Assembly: GCF_020024835.1 (NCBI RefSeq)
Contig: NZ_JAHHTD010000056.1
Span: 1-5,891 of the forward strand
Length of the DNA stretch: 5,891 nt
Source of the DNA: Campylobacter sp.
GTDB taxonomy: Bacteria; Campylobacterota; Campylobacteria; Campylobacterales; Campylobacteraceae
Direction of reading: 5' to 3'
This document shows, in pieces, positions 1-5,861 of this stretch. Positions within the stretch are counted from its first letter, which is position 1. Each line of letters opens with the position of its first letter. A program made the position numbers and the translations under genes. The notes beneath the pieces were generated by a model, which made no database searches, was not told the DNA's origin, and was given only the letters and a program-made list of their open reading frames with translations.

Positions 1-2
1 TT

Positions 3-833
3 TATATAGAATTAAGTGATATTTGTGGTTTAAAATGTGATTTTTGTCCTAGTTTAAAAGGGCAAAGAAAAAAAATGGATCTTGAAAAATTTGAGTATAT
101 ATGCAAGAGTGTTCAAGGTTTTGCTAAAATCTATACTTTTCATATTTTAGGCGATCCTTTAATACATAAAAATTTAAAAGATTATTTAGATATAGCTTAT
201 AAATATGATATGAAAATAGAGCTTACTACAAGTGGATTTTATTTTGATGATGAAAAAATAGCATTAATGCTAAATGCAAATAATATTCATCAAATAAATA
301 TCTCCTTGGGTGCTTTTTTATCACAAAGTAAGATAAATATAGATGATTATTTTAAACCCATTTTAAAATTTATTTTTTTGCATATTGAAAATAAAAAATC
401 ATCTTTTATTAATTTAAGACTTTGGAATTTAAATTCAAATTTTATACCACCTTTTCAAAACAATCAAATATACGAATTCTTGCAAAAAAAATTTTGCGTA
501 AAAATTCATACAAATTTAGAAAAAAATCGTTTAGCAAGATATGTGATTTTAAATCAAGCAAGATTATTTAAATGGCCTTCTTTGCAAGATGAGGTTTTAA
601 GTGAAATCGGAGATTGTTATGCTTTAAGAAAGCAAGTTGCTATTTTGAGTGATGGCACCTTAGTGCCTTGTTGTTTAGATACAAAAGCTGATATAAATTT
701 GGGAAATTGTTTTGAGCAAAATTTTAAAGAACTTTTAAATTCTCCTTTGTGTTTAGATTTAAAAAATGCTTTTGAGCAAAAAAAATTAAAAGCAGAGCTT
801 TGCAAAAGATGTGATTTTCACAAAAAAAATTGA
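3..833 (+). CDS. Radical SAM / SPASM domain protein, 5' partial
   Basis: The reading frame is open from base 3 and continues into the ATG at 75, so that ATG is internal and the true start lies outside the window. Translating from base 3 gives CGLKCDFC at bases 24-47. This is the CxxxCxxC motif whose three cysteines bind the catalytic 4Fe-4S cluster that cleaves S-adenosylmethionine in the radical SAM family. About 40 residues later, HILGDPLIHKNL matches the Gly-rich 'GEP' region that contacts SAM. The last 75 residues look like a SPASM domain holding auxiliary Fe-S cluster(s): Cys at base 615, VPCCLD at 663-680, then LGN, and a terminal CKRC at 801-812. At least 276 residues are present, so only a short N-terminus is missing. 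SPASM enzymes modify peptides, proteins or small molecules, and the substrate cannot be told here. The gene ends 25 bp from the convergent neighbour. Family call is firm; function unknown. Confidence 0.9.
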   Translation, partial: YIELSDICGLKCDFCPSLKGQRKKMDLEKFEYICKSVQGFAKIYTFHILGDPLIHKNLKDYLDIAYKYDMKIELTTSGFYFDDEKIALMLNANNIHQINISLGAFLSQSKINIDDYFKPILKFIFLHIENKKSSFINLRLWNLNSNFIPPFQNNQIYEFLQKKFCVKIHTNLEKNRLARYVILNQARLFKWPSLQDEVLSEIGDCYALRKQVAILSDGTLVPCCLDTKADINLGNCFEQNFKELLNSPLCLDLKNAFEQKKLKAELCKRCDFHKKN

Positions 834-858
834 TTTTGCATTGAAATTTTTGTGTAAT

Positions 859-1650
859 TTATTTTAAAAATGTATTTTGTAAATAAATTATGATTTGATC
901 GATAATCTGTTTTATTATGTCTTTAAAAACTCTTTGCTCGCTTATTTTGCTTGTAGAATTTATCATTAAATTAATCGAGTCAAAAAATTCAACTTCATTA
1001 TTTGCGAAATTTATTATTTTATAATCAATATCAACGTTATATTCTATGGAATTTTCATTAAATACTTGAGTGATATTTGGTGTAATTATTAATAAAAAAT
1101 CAGCTTTTAAAGGATTAGGAAATTCTTTTAAATTTTTGTGTTGAGATACTTCAGCTAAGATTTGTTCTTTGTAAGATTTAGAGATATTTTGATCTAAAAT
1201 TTTAAAAATATCATATTCTAATAAAGTTTTTACAAGCTCTTTTTCTATATTTTGTGATAAATTATTTGTTATGGTATTAATAATAATGAGTGATTTTTGT
1301 TTAATATCGATATTATTTAAATGGTCTTTTTTATAAAGCTTTACTTTAGCATAAAATTTATTAATGTGAATTTGAGTTAATTCCTCGACGCTATAGCTAT
1401 TAAAAATCGCTTTGCTAGCTAAGTCAATTTCTTTATTATAACCTATATCAAAATCTCCATTAAATTCAAATTTGAATCTTTGAAGTGTTATTTCTTGTAT
1501 AGTGCTTAATACATCTTCTATAGCGTTTTTTATGGCTTCATCTCTTGTTTGTCCGTATCCTTCGCCGATATTTTTATTAGTATCAATTTCTTGTCCAAAA
1601 CAAAGATAAACTATACTTAGTATAATCAAAATAATTCTTCTTGCAAGCAT
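859..1650 (-). CDS. Secreted FlgT/LPP20-like protein with CsgG-like C-terminal half
   Basis: This 263-residue protein begins with a signal peptide: MLARR, then a hydrophobic stretch to about residue 18 and a small residue at Gly19. The Cys at 17 is preceded by Tyr-Leu, not a proper lipobox, so a soluble periplasmic protein is likelier than a lipoprotein. Residues 28-55 (IGEGYGQTRDEAIKNAIEDVLSTI) fit the 'GxGxTxxEAixnAixda' pattern of the FlgT N-terminal/LPP20 group. Residues 135-215 (lysine-rich helix, 'LLEYDIFKILDQ', then 'KADFLLIITPNITQV') resemble the CsgG/TolB-N fold found in outer-membrane-associated assembly factors. These matches are by eye, and the exact role is unknown. Flagellar or envelope assembly is one possibility, but no flagellar gene is adjacent. 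The ATG has an AAAGG Shine-Dalgarno six bases upstream (plus-strand 1657-1661). The gene is divergent from tRNA-Ser. Confidence 0.8.
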   Translation of the reverse strand: MLARRIILIILSIVYLCFGQEIDTNKNIGEGYGQTRDEAIKNAIEDVLSTIQEITLQRFKFEFNGDFDIGYNKEIDLASKAIFNSYSVEELTQIHINKFYAKVKLYKKDHLNNIDIKQKSLIIINTITNNLSQNIEKELVKTLLEYDIFKILDQNISKSYKEQILAEVSQHKNLKEFPNPLKADFLLIITPNITQVFNENSIEYNVDIDYKIINFANNEVEFFDSINLMINSTSKISEQRVFKDIIKQIIDQIIIYLQNTFLK

Positions 1651-1684
1651 TTTAAACCTTTTTTTGCTTTAAATTAAAAAATAA

Positions 1685-1690
1685 GTTATA
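1685..1690 (-). promoter_or_regulatory. Candidate -10 of the FlgT-like gene, overlapping the tRNA-Ser -10
   Basis: On the - strand these six bases read TATAAC. This would put a transcription start near 1678 and a leader of about 28 nt before the ATG at 1650. It shares four bases with the TATAAT of the divergent tRNA-Ser promoter. No -35 is recognisable, as is usual in Campylobacter. The assignment is inferred from position only. Confidence 0.4.
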
Positions 1691-1692
1691 AT
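1687..1692 (+). promoter_or_regulatory. -10 box of tRNA-Ser promoter (TATAAT)
   Basis: A perfect TATAAT ends 14 bases before the mature tRNA 5' end, leaving room for a transcription start near 1699 and a short leader removed by RNase P. Upstream DNA is T/A-rich without a clear -35, matching the usual Campylobacter housekeeping promoter form. Confidence 0.7.
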
Positions 1693-1706
1693 TTCAACCC
1701 TTAATT

Positions 1707-1794
1707 AGAGAGGTGTCCGAGTGGTTGAAGGAGCACGCCTGGAACGCGTGTGTGGGGCAACTCACCGAGGGTTCAAATCCCTTCCTCTCTGCCA
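1707..1794 (+). tRNA. tRNA-Ser, anticodon GGA
   Basis: All arms can be folded. The 7-bp acceptor stem agagagg (1707-1713) pairs with cctctct (1784-1790); base 1791 G is the discriminator and the CCA at 1792-1794 is encoded. The anticodon stem cacgc/gcgtg (1734-1738 with 1746-1750) closes the loop ctGGAac, with anticodon at 1741-1743. A long variable arm (gtggg/ctcac stem) marks it as class II, consistent with serine. The T-loop is ttcaaat. GGA reads the serine codons UCC and UCU. The gene lies on the strand opposite both flanking protein genes, and its last base touches the stop codon of the SprA-related gene. Confidence 0.97.
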
Positions 1795-2466
1795 TTAAAA
1801 GTTTTTATTTAAATTGTTTCCTAAAAAATTATATCCAGTGCTTTGCGTATAGGCTTTTATCGCTTTTGTATGTGAATTTTTATCATTTTTATCTTGTGAA
1901 TTTTTATCTTGTGAATTTTTATCTTGCGAAGTTTCTTCATTTTCTTCATTTTCTTTTTTTGATTTTTCAGCTTTTAATTTGATTTGCTCCATACGTGCAT
2001 CATTTTGCATTTGCATAGCATTAGCTGCGACTTTATAATCTTGAGGGCTAGGATCAGCTGGTGCCATAGCAGCGGATATAACTTGCATAGCATTGGCTAT
2101 GGTTTCTTCAGGAGTATTGCCTTTTTGCATTCTAATAGGCACTTCTCCTTCAATTGCATACATTTTATCATCAGGCCCTTTAGTGTATCCAAAACTAGCC
2201 GCACCTGCTAAAGCTCCACCTGCAGCTTGATGAGCGGCTTCGTGTGCTCTAACTTCTCTATCTATTTTTTCAAGCTCTCTAACTTGTCTAATTTCTTCTT
2301 GATTTAAATCTTTGCCATTAACTCTTTGAGTATTTTTTTCTTTATTTTCATCTTCATTTTCTGTATTTTTGTTTTCAGGTGTTAATTGATCTTCTTGATT
2401 TGTTTTTTTGCTATCTTGAGTATATTGTGGATAAAAAAAATTATTAAAACTAGAATTAATTTGCAT
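1795..2466 (-). CDS. SprA-related putative metalloprotease (CJM1_0395-type)
   Basis: A 223-residue protein with no signal peptide or membrane segment. Residues 1-60 are polar and low in complexity (Asn/Glu/Lys/Gln-rich). A conserved core runs from about 60 to 165: ELEKIDREVRAHEAAHQAAGG followed by GYTKGPDDKMYAIEGEVPI and an Ala/Met-rich helix ending QNDAR. H75-E76-x-x-H79 is an HExxH zinc-site motif. The core matches my memory of the SprA-related family, annotated in Campylobacter as 'putative metalloprotease CJM1_0395 family'. Proteolytic activity is an inference from the motif. The C-terminal region is charged and includes SQDKN tandem repeats (residues 180-194). The ATG is preceded by a weak GAAAG Shine-Dalgarno at six bases (plus-strand 2473-2477). 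No single -10 stands out in the very AT-rich upstream region. The stop codon abuts tRNA-Ser, so there is no space for a separate terminator. Confidence 0.88.
   Translation of the reverse strand: MQINSSFNNFFYPQYTQDSKKTNQEDQLTPENKNTENEDENKEKNTQRVNGKDLNQEEIRQVRELEKIDREVRAHEAAHQAAGGALAGAASFGYTKGPDDKMYAIEGEVPIRMQKGNTPEETIANAMQVISAAMAPADPSPQDYKVAANAMQMQNDARMEQIKLKAEKSKKENEENEETSQDKNSQDKNSQDKNDKNSHTKAIKAYTQSTGYNFLGNNLNKNF
1876..1929 (-). repeat. 15-bp in-frame tandem repeat, 3.6 copies (SQDKN)
   Basis: Three full units (1885-1899, 1900-1914, 1915-1929) and a 9-base partial unit (1876-1884) of atttttatcttgtga on the + strand. The first two full units are identical and the third differs by one base (gcga for gtga). 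Each encodes SQDKN in the SprA-related protein. Because the unit is a multiple of three, gain or loss of copies would change tail length without breaking the frame. Confidence 0.95.
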
Positions 2467-2566
2467 AAAATACTTTCAAAATTTTTTATATTTTTAACAC
2501 AAAATATATAAAAAGAATATAAAAATATTTAAAATATATTTTTATTAAATGTTAAGAAAAATTAAG

Positions 2567-2572
2567 TAAAAT
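2567..2572 (+). promoter_or_regulatory. -10 box of tRNA(CAT) promoter (TAAAAT)
   Basis: TAAAAT differs from the consensus TATAAT at one position. It ends 16 bases before the tRNA 5' end, placing the transcription start near 2579. No -35 is visible. Inferred from position and similarity. Confidence 0.6.
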
Positions 2573-2588
2573 ACCAGTTTAGCTTTGT

Positions 2589-2665
2589 GTCAAGGTAGCT
2601 CAGCTGGTTAGAGCGCTGGTCTCATAAGCCGGAGGTCGGGAGTTCAAGTCTCCCTCTTGACACCA
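2589..2665 (+). tRNA. tRNA-Met (elongator), anticodon CAT
   Basis: A 77-base cloverleaf. The acceptor gtcaagg (2589-2595) pairs with tcttgac (2655-2661), with one terminal G-T pair; A2662 is the discriminator and CCA is encoded at 2663-2665. The D-arm is gctc...gagc. The anticodon stem ctggt/gccgg is closed partly by wobble pairs, the loop is ctCATaa (anticodon 2623-2625), and the T-arm is gggag-ttcaagt-ctccc. The first acceptor pair is a normal G-C and there is no GGG/CCC anticodon stem, so it is not the initiator. A CAT anticodon can also belong to tRNA-Ile2, whose C34 is changed to lysidine by TilS. Overall appearance favours elongator Met, but the sequence alone does not fully settle it. 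It converges on the aspA-dcuA operon. Confidence 0.93.
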
Positions 2666-2806
2666 TTTATGATGATTTTATTCTTACTAAGTTTTATAAT
2701 TTTTCTTGTTTAATTTTTTGTAAAAATTTAATTTTATGGTTTTAAATTAAAGTATTTTATCTTTAAAAATTTTTATGTTTTTACTAGCATTAAAGAGTAT
2801 TTTAGT

Positions 2807-2837
2807 ATAAAAACTTTCCACATAAATTGTGGAAAGT
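2807..2837 (-). terminator. Rho-independent terminator of the aspA-dcuA operon
   Basis: A perfect 10-bp stem, actttccaca (2813-2822) with tgtggaaagt (2828-2837), and a 5-base loop. Read on the - strand the second arm is followed by TTTTTAT, the run expected for intrinsic termination. It starts four bases after the dcuA stop codon. The + strand direction has no T-run, so it acts for dcuA rather than for the convergent tRNA. Confidence 0.9.
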
Positions 2838-2841
2838 AAAA

Positions 2842-4173
2842 TTATAGCATTCCTACAGCAAAAAATCCTAAAGCAACAGCAATGGCGATTGCTAAAACTC
2901 CTGGTATAAAAAATGCGTGATTGAATATATATTTTCCAATTCTTGTTGTCCCTGTGTCGTCCATTTGCACCGCACCTAATAAAGTAGGATAAGTTGGTAA
3001 AACAAATAAAGCCGAAACAGCAGCAAAGCACGCAACTAGCATATAAGAATCAGCAGGATTTGTAGCTGAAATTCCTAATGCACCGACAATTACTGGAGTA
3101 ATAGCTTTTGCAGTAGCTGCTTGAGAGTATAAAAGCATACTAGCAAAAAAGAATGCAACCGCAAGCATAGCAGGAGTTTGTTTTACCCAATCACTTGCTA
3201 CTTCTTTGATGCCTGCTTCGTGTCCTGCAACAAAAGTATTTCCAAGCCAAGCGACACCAAATACACATATGCAAGCTGTCATACCTGATTTAAATACGCT
3301 TGTATCTAAAATTTTTGCCGGTTCAACCTTGCAAAAAAATGTTATTAAAGTTGCAGCGGTTAATAAAAAGCTCATAATAGCAGCATCTCTTGGGATTATA
3401 ACTGGTTCTATCCATTTGATATTGCTTGAAATAGCTGTAGCATAAAAAACGACGCATAAAACAGCAATTAAAAATATAGCAACTGAAAGTTTAGCACCTG
3501 GTTTATCTTCGCTTTGTAAGACATCTAAAGAATTTTTGACAAGGCCTGCTTTTAAGCGTTCTTGATACACAAGATCTTTACTTAAGTCCATAGGGGTAAT
3601 TAAACTTACGATGAAAGATGTAAGCATACAAGCGATGAAAGTTGTGATAATCCAAATTCCAATTAATGCTGGATAATTCCACCCAAGAGGCTCTAAAACT
3701 CCTGTCATATAAACAACTGCAGCACTTACAGGAGATGCGGTAATACCTATTTGAGATGCTACTACCATCAAAGAAAGCGGAACAGAGGGCTTGATATTTT
3801 GGGATTTTGCAACATCAATTACAACAGGCATTAATGAAAATACCGCATTGCCTGTTCCTGCTAAAATAGTAAGTAGCCAACCGCAAGCTGGAGCTAGATA
3901 GTTGATAAATTTTGGATGTTTGCGTAAAACTTTTTCGGTAATTTTTACCATATAATCAAGCCCGCCGGCTTGTTGCATAGCAGAAATCGCAGCAATAGCA
4001 GCAGCGATAATTAATATAACGTCCCAAGGAATATTTCCTGGCTTCATACCTAAAGCAAGTCCTAAAATCACTACGCCCAATCCGCCAGCATAGCCTATAG
4101 CTATGCCACCAAGACGGATACCTATAAAAATCGCACCAAGAAAGACAATAAGTTGTAAAATAAGCATTAACAT
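2842..4173 (-). CDS. dcuA: Anaerobic C4-dicarboxylate transporter DcuA
   Basis: An inner-membrane antiporter of the Dcu family that exchanges aspartate, fumarate, malate and succinate. The 443-residue product is close to E. coli DcuA (433), and matches it along its length by recollection: GxRLGGIAIGYAGGLGV near the N-terminus, AGTGN at 105-109, QIGITASPVSAAVVYM at 141-156, SGMTACICVFGVAWLG, YSQAATAKA, and LPTYPTLLGAVQMDDTGTTRIG at 392-413. Hydrophobic segments fill both halves, split by a charged central loop at about 195-228. The open frame extends two codons further to a TTG at 4179, but that codon touches the AAAGGGG Shine-Dalgarno; ATG at 4173 sits six bases from it and is the better start. 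The gene follows aspA by 22 bp and is surely cotranscribed. DcuA imports the aspartate that AspA uses and exports the succinate left after fumarate respiration. Confidence 0.96.
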   Translation of the reverse strand: MLMLILQLIVFLGAIFIGIRLGGIAIGYAGGLGVVILGLALGMKPGNIPWDVILIIAAAIAAISAMQQAGGLDYMVKITEKVLRKHPKFINYLAPACGWLLTILAGTGNAVFSLMPVVIDVAKSQNIKPSVPLSLMVVASQIGITASPVSAAVVYMTGVLEPLGWNYPALIGIWIITTFIACMLTSFIVSLITPMDLSKDLVYQERLKAGLVKNSLDVLQSEDKPGAKLSVAIFLIAVLCVVFYATAISSNIKWIEPVIIPRDAAIMSFLLTAATLITFFCKVEPAKILDTSVFKSGMTACICVFGVAWLGNTFVAGHEAGIKEVASDWVKQTPAMLAVAFFFASMLLYSQAATAKAITPVIVGALGISATNPADSYMLVACFAAVSALFVLPTYPTLLGAVQMDDTGTTRIGKYIFNHAFFIPGVLAIAIAVALGFFAVGML

Positions 4174-4179
4174 TATCAA

Positions 4180-4186
4180 CCCCTTT
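4180..4186 (-). promoter_or_regulatory. dcuA ribosome binding site that fixes the start
   Basis: On the - strand the bases read AAAGGGG, followed by six bases and then ATG at 4173. The upstream in-frame TTG at 4179 immediately follows the last G and has no spacer, so it cannot be served by this site. The whole site lies in the 22-bp gap after the aspA stop codon. Confidence 0.85.
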
Positions 4187-4195
4187 CTTTTTTAT

Positions 4196-5608
4196 CTAAG
4201 CTTTTTTTTCTTTAGTCATATGAGGATTTAACATTTTTTCTGGTGCTAAAATTTCATCAATTTCAGCTTTTGATAAATAACCTCTTTCAAGGCAAATATC
4301 ACCCACTGCTTTACCTGTTTCTAAAGCTTCTTTAGCGATACTTGCTGATTTTTCGTATCCTAAGATAGGATTAAAAGCAGTAACAATACCTATTGAATTT
4401 AATACTGATTTTTTGCAAGCTTCTGGGTTTGCTGTTAAATGTTTTATAGCTTTTTGAGCTAAAGTTTTCATTGCATTTTCAAGTAATATTATAGAATTAA
4501 ATAAACTATATGCTATGCCTGGTTCAAATGCATTAAGTTCAAATTCTCCTCTTTCTGAGCAAAGCATAATAGTTACATCATTTCCTATAACTTCATAGCA
4601 AGCTTCGCCAACGACTTCACATATTACTGGATTTACTTTACCTGGCATAATAGAGCTACCAGGTTGCATTTTAGGAAGGTTAATTTCGCCTAAACCACAT
4701 CTTGGGCCTGAATTCATTAATCTTAAATCATTTGCAATTTTAGAAAGTCTTACAGCAGCAGTTTTTAAAGCACCACTTATATGGACAAAATCAGCCGTAT
4801 CTTGGGTTGCAGCTATAAAATCTTCTGCTGGTTTAAAATCAATTCCTGTAATTTCTTTTAATTTCTTTTCTACTACAAGTTTATAATCTGGATGACAATT
4901 AATTCCAGTGCCAATAGCAGTTGCACCTAAATTTAAAAATGTCATAGCTTCACGAGCAGCTGTGATTTTAGCAATATCGCTTTTAATATAGCTTGCAAAG
5001 GCGTTAAATGTGTTTCCTAAGGTAGTTGGAACAGCATCTTCAAGCTCTGTTCTACCCATTTTAATCACATCTTTGTATTCTTTTGCTTTTGCTTCTAATT
5101 CTATTTTTAAATTTTCCATAGCACTTAAAAGGTCGGTTAATTTTGCATATGCGGCGACTTTGATTGAGCTTGGGTAAGTATCATTTGTTGATTGGCCTAA
5201 ATTTGTATGGTCGTTTGGATGAAGATATTGGTATTCTCCTTTTTTGTGTCCCATATTTTCAAGTGCAATATTTGTAATTACTTCATTAGTATTCATATTT
5301 GTGCTAGTGCCAGCTCCACCTTGTATCATATCTACTACAAATTGATCTAAAAATTCACCAGCAATCAATTTGTCGCAAGCTTTGGCAATAGCATCAGCTT
5401 TATTAGCATCAAGAACTCCAACTTCTTTATTGGCAAGAGCAGCAGCTTTTTTAACTTGAGCAAAAGCTTTGACAAAATAAGGATAATCTTTTAATCTTCT
5501 ACCACTCATTTGAAAGTTTTCTAAAGCCCTAAAAGTTTGCACACCATAATAAACTTCATCAGAAATTTCTAATTCTCCAATAAAATCGTGTTCTTTTCTC
5601 GTTCCCAT
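4196..5608 (-). CDS. aspA: Aspartate ammonia-lyase (aspartase)
   Basis: Cytoplasmic enzyme that converts L-aspartate to fumarate and ammonia. The 470 residues match the usual aspartase length (E. coli AspA 478). The three conserved regions of the aspartase/fumarase superfamily are all present: GTSTNMNTNEV (100-110), HPNDHTNLGQSTNDTYPS (130-147) and the flexible substrate loop GSSIMPGKVNP (317-327), with Ser318 at the position of the catalytic base known from Bacillus aspartase. Fumarase class II is the main alternative. The linkage to dcuA and the overall sequence, including the GRTELEDAVP segment where fumarases usually have 'GRTHLQDA', favour aspartase. The ATG is preceded by AAGGAG with a six-base spacer (plus-strand 5615-5620). 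It is the first gene of the operon. In Campylobacter this enzyme opens the route from aspartate to the TCA cycle and to fumarate respiration. Confidence 0.97.
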   Translation of the reverse strand: MGTRKEHDFIGELEISDEVYYGVQTFRALENFQMSGRRLKDYPYFVKAFAQVKKAAALANKEVGVLDANKADAIAKACDKLIAGEFLDQFVVDMIQGGAGTSTNMNTNEVITNIALENMGHKKGEYQYLHPNDHTNLGQSTNDTYPSSIKVAAYAKLTDLLSAMENLKIELEAKAKEYKDVIKMGRTELEDAVPTTLGNTFNAFASYIKSDIAKITAAREAMTFLNLGATAIGTGINCHPDYKLVVEKKLKEITGIDFKPAEDFIAATQDTADFVHISGALKTAAVRLSKIANDLRLMNSGPRCGLGEINLPKMQPGSSIMPGKVNPVICEVVGEACYEVIGNDVTIMLCSERGEFELNAFEPGIAYSLFNSIILLENAMKTLAQKAIKHLTANPEACKKSVLNSIGIVTAFNPILGYEKSASIAKEALETGKAVGDICLERGYLSKAEIDEILAPEKMLNPHMTKEKKA

Positions 5609-5657
5609 AACATTCTCCTTGTAGATTTATTTAAGTTTTGTTTATAAACTTGGAGGT

Positions 5658-5663
5658 ATTATA
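5658..5663 (-). promoter_or_regulatory. -10 box of the aspA-dcuA promoter (TATAAT)
   Basis: The - strand reads TTTTTGTTATATAATACC, with a perfect TATAAT and a T-rich stretch just upstream in place of a -35. Transcription would start near 5651 and give a leader of about 43 nt before the aspA ATG. No other - strand TATAAT is as well placed. Confidence 0.7.
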
Positions 5664-5670
5664 TAACAAA

Positions 5671-5703
5671 AATTTATAAAAGTCGCATAAATTTTTATAA
5701 ATT
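5671..5703. repeat. AT-only 11-bp inverted repeat upstream of aspA
   Basis: aatttataaaa (5671-5681) and its perfect reverse complement ttttataaatt (5693-5703) are separated by 11 bases that contain the only GC-rich patch (gtcgc). It lies just upstream of the aspA -10, about 20 to 52 bases before the predicted start, where an activator or repressor could bind. The arms are pure A/T, so chance is a serious alternative. Confidence 0.45.
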
Positions 5704-5861
5704 ATGATAAAAATTATAAATAAAAAACAATGGTATTTTATTTATAGTGCTTATATATAGTTGTTTGCGAGATATTTTGAATTTGTAAAATAATAAATAT
5801 AAATTTTTAATTTTCGTTACATAAAGTTATAAAATTAATTTTGATTTTTAAATACAATATA
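5704..5861. other. Non-coding AT-rich spacer
   Basis: No frame with a credible start, ribosome site and length is seen on either strand, and no tRNA or clear operator motif. It is the rest of the upstream region of aspA, up to the hairpin at the window edge. Confidence 0.6.

Noticed and set aside
617..805. Open frame on the - strand
   Set aside because: It is a shadow wholly inside the SPASM part of the radical SAM gene, with no ribosome site.
819..854. Possible shared terminator, cacaaaaa/tttttgtg, between the convergent radical SAM and FlgT-like genes
   Set aside because: Only eight mostly A-T pairs around a 20-base loop with no strong T-run; not convincing in such AT-rich DNA.
1707..1794. 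tRNA-Ser as an integration site for a mobile element
   Set aside because: No copy of the tRNA 3' end elsewhere in the window, no integrase, and the adjacent gene is a conserved chromosomal one.
1713..1982. Open frame of 89 codons on the + strand
   Set aside because: It starts inside tRNA-Ser and continues antisense to the SprA-related gene; its Phe/Leu/Tyr repeats are the reverse of the SQDKN repeat.
1984..2211. Open frame of 75 codons on the + strand
   Set aside because: Antisense to the conserved core of the SprA-related gene; composition is a shadow of its Ala/His codons.
2725..2748. Inverted repeat aatttaa/ttaaatt in the tRNA-dcuA gap
   Set aside because: Seven A-T pairs only, no T-run or conserved context; expected by chance.
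2747..3031. Open frame of 94 codons on the - strand
   Set aside because: Begins inside dcuA in another frame and runs through the terminator; Cys/Phe-rich shadow.
3206..3445. Open frame of 79 codons on the + strand
   Set aside because: Entirely antisense to dcuA with no ribosome site.
5609..5656. CCTCC near the aspA promoter pairing with the AAGGAG ribosome site as an RNA switch
   Set aside because: The predicted transcript starts just after CCTCC, and only four bases could pair.
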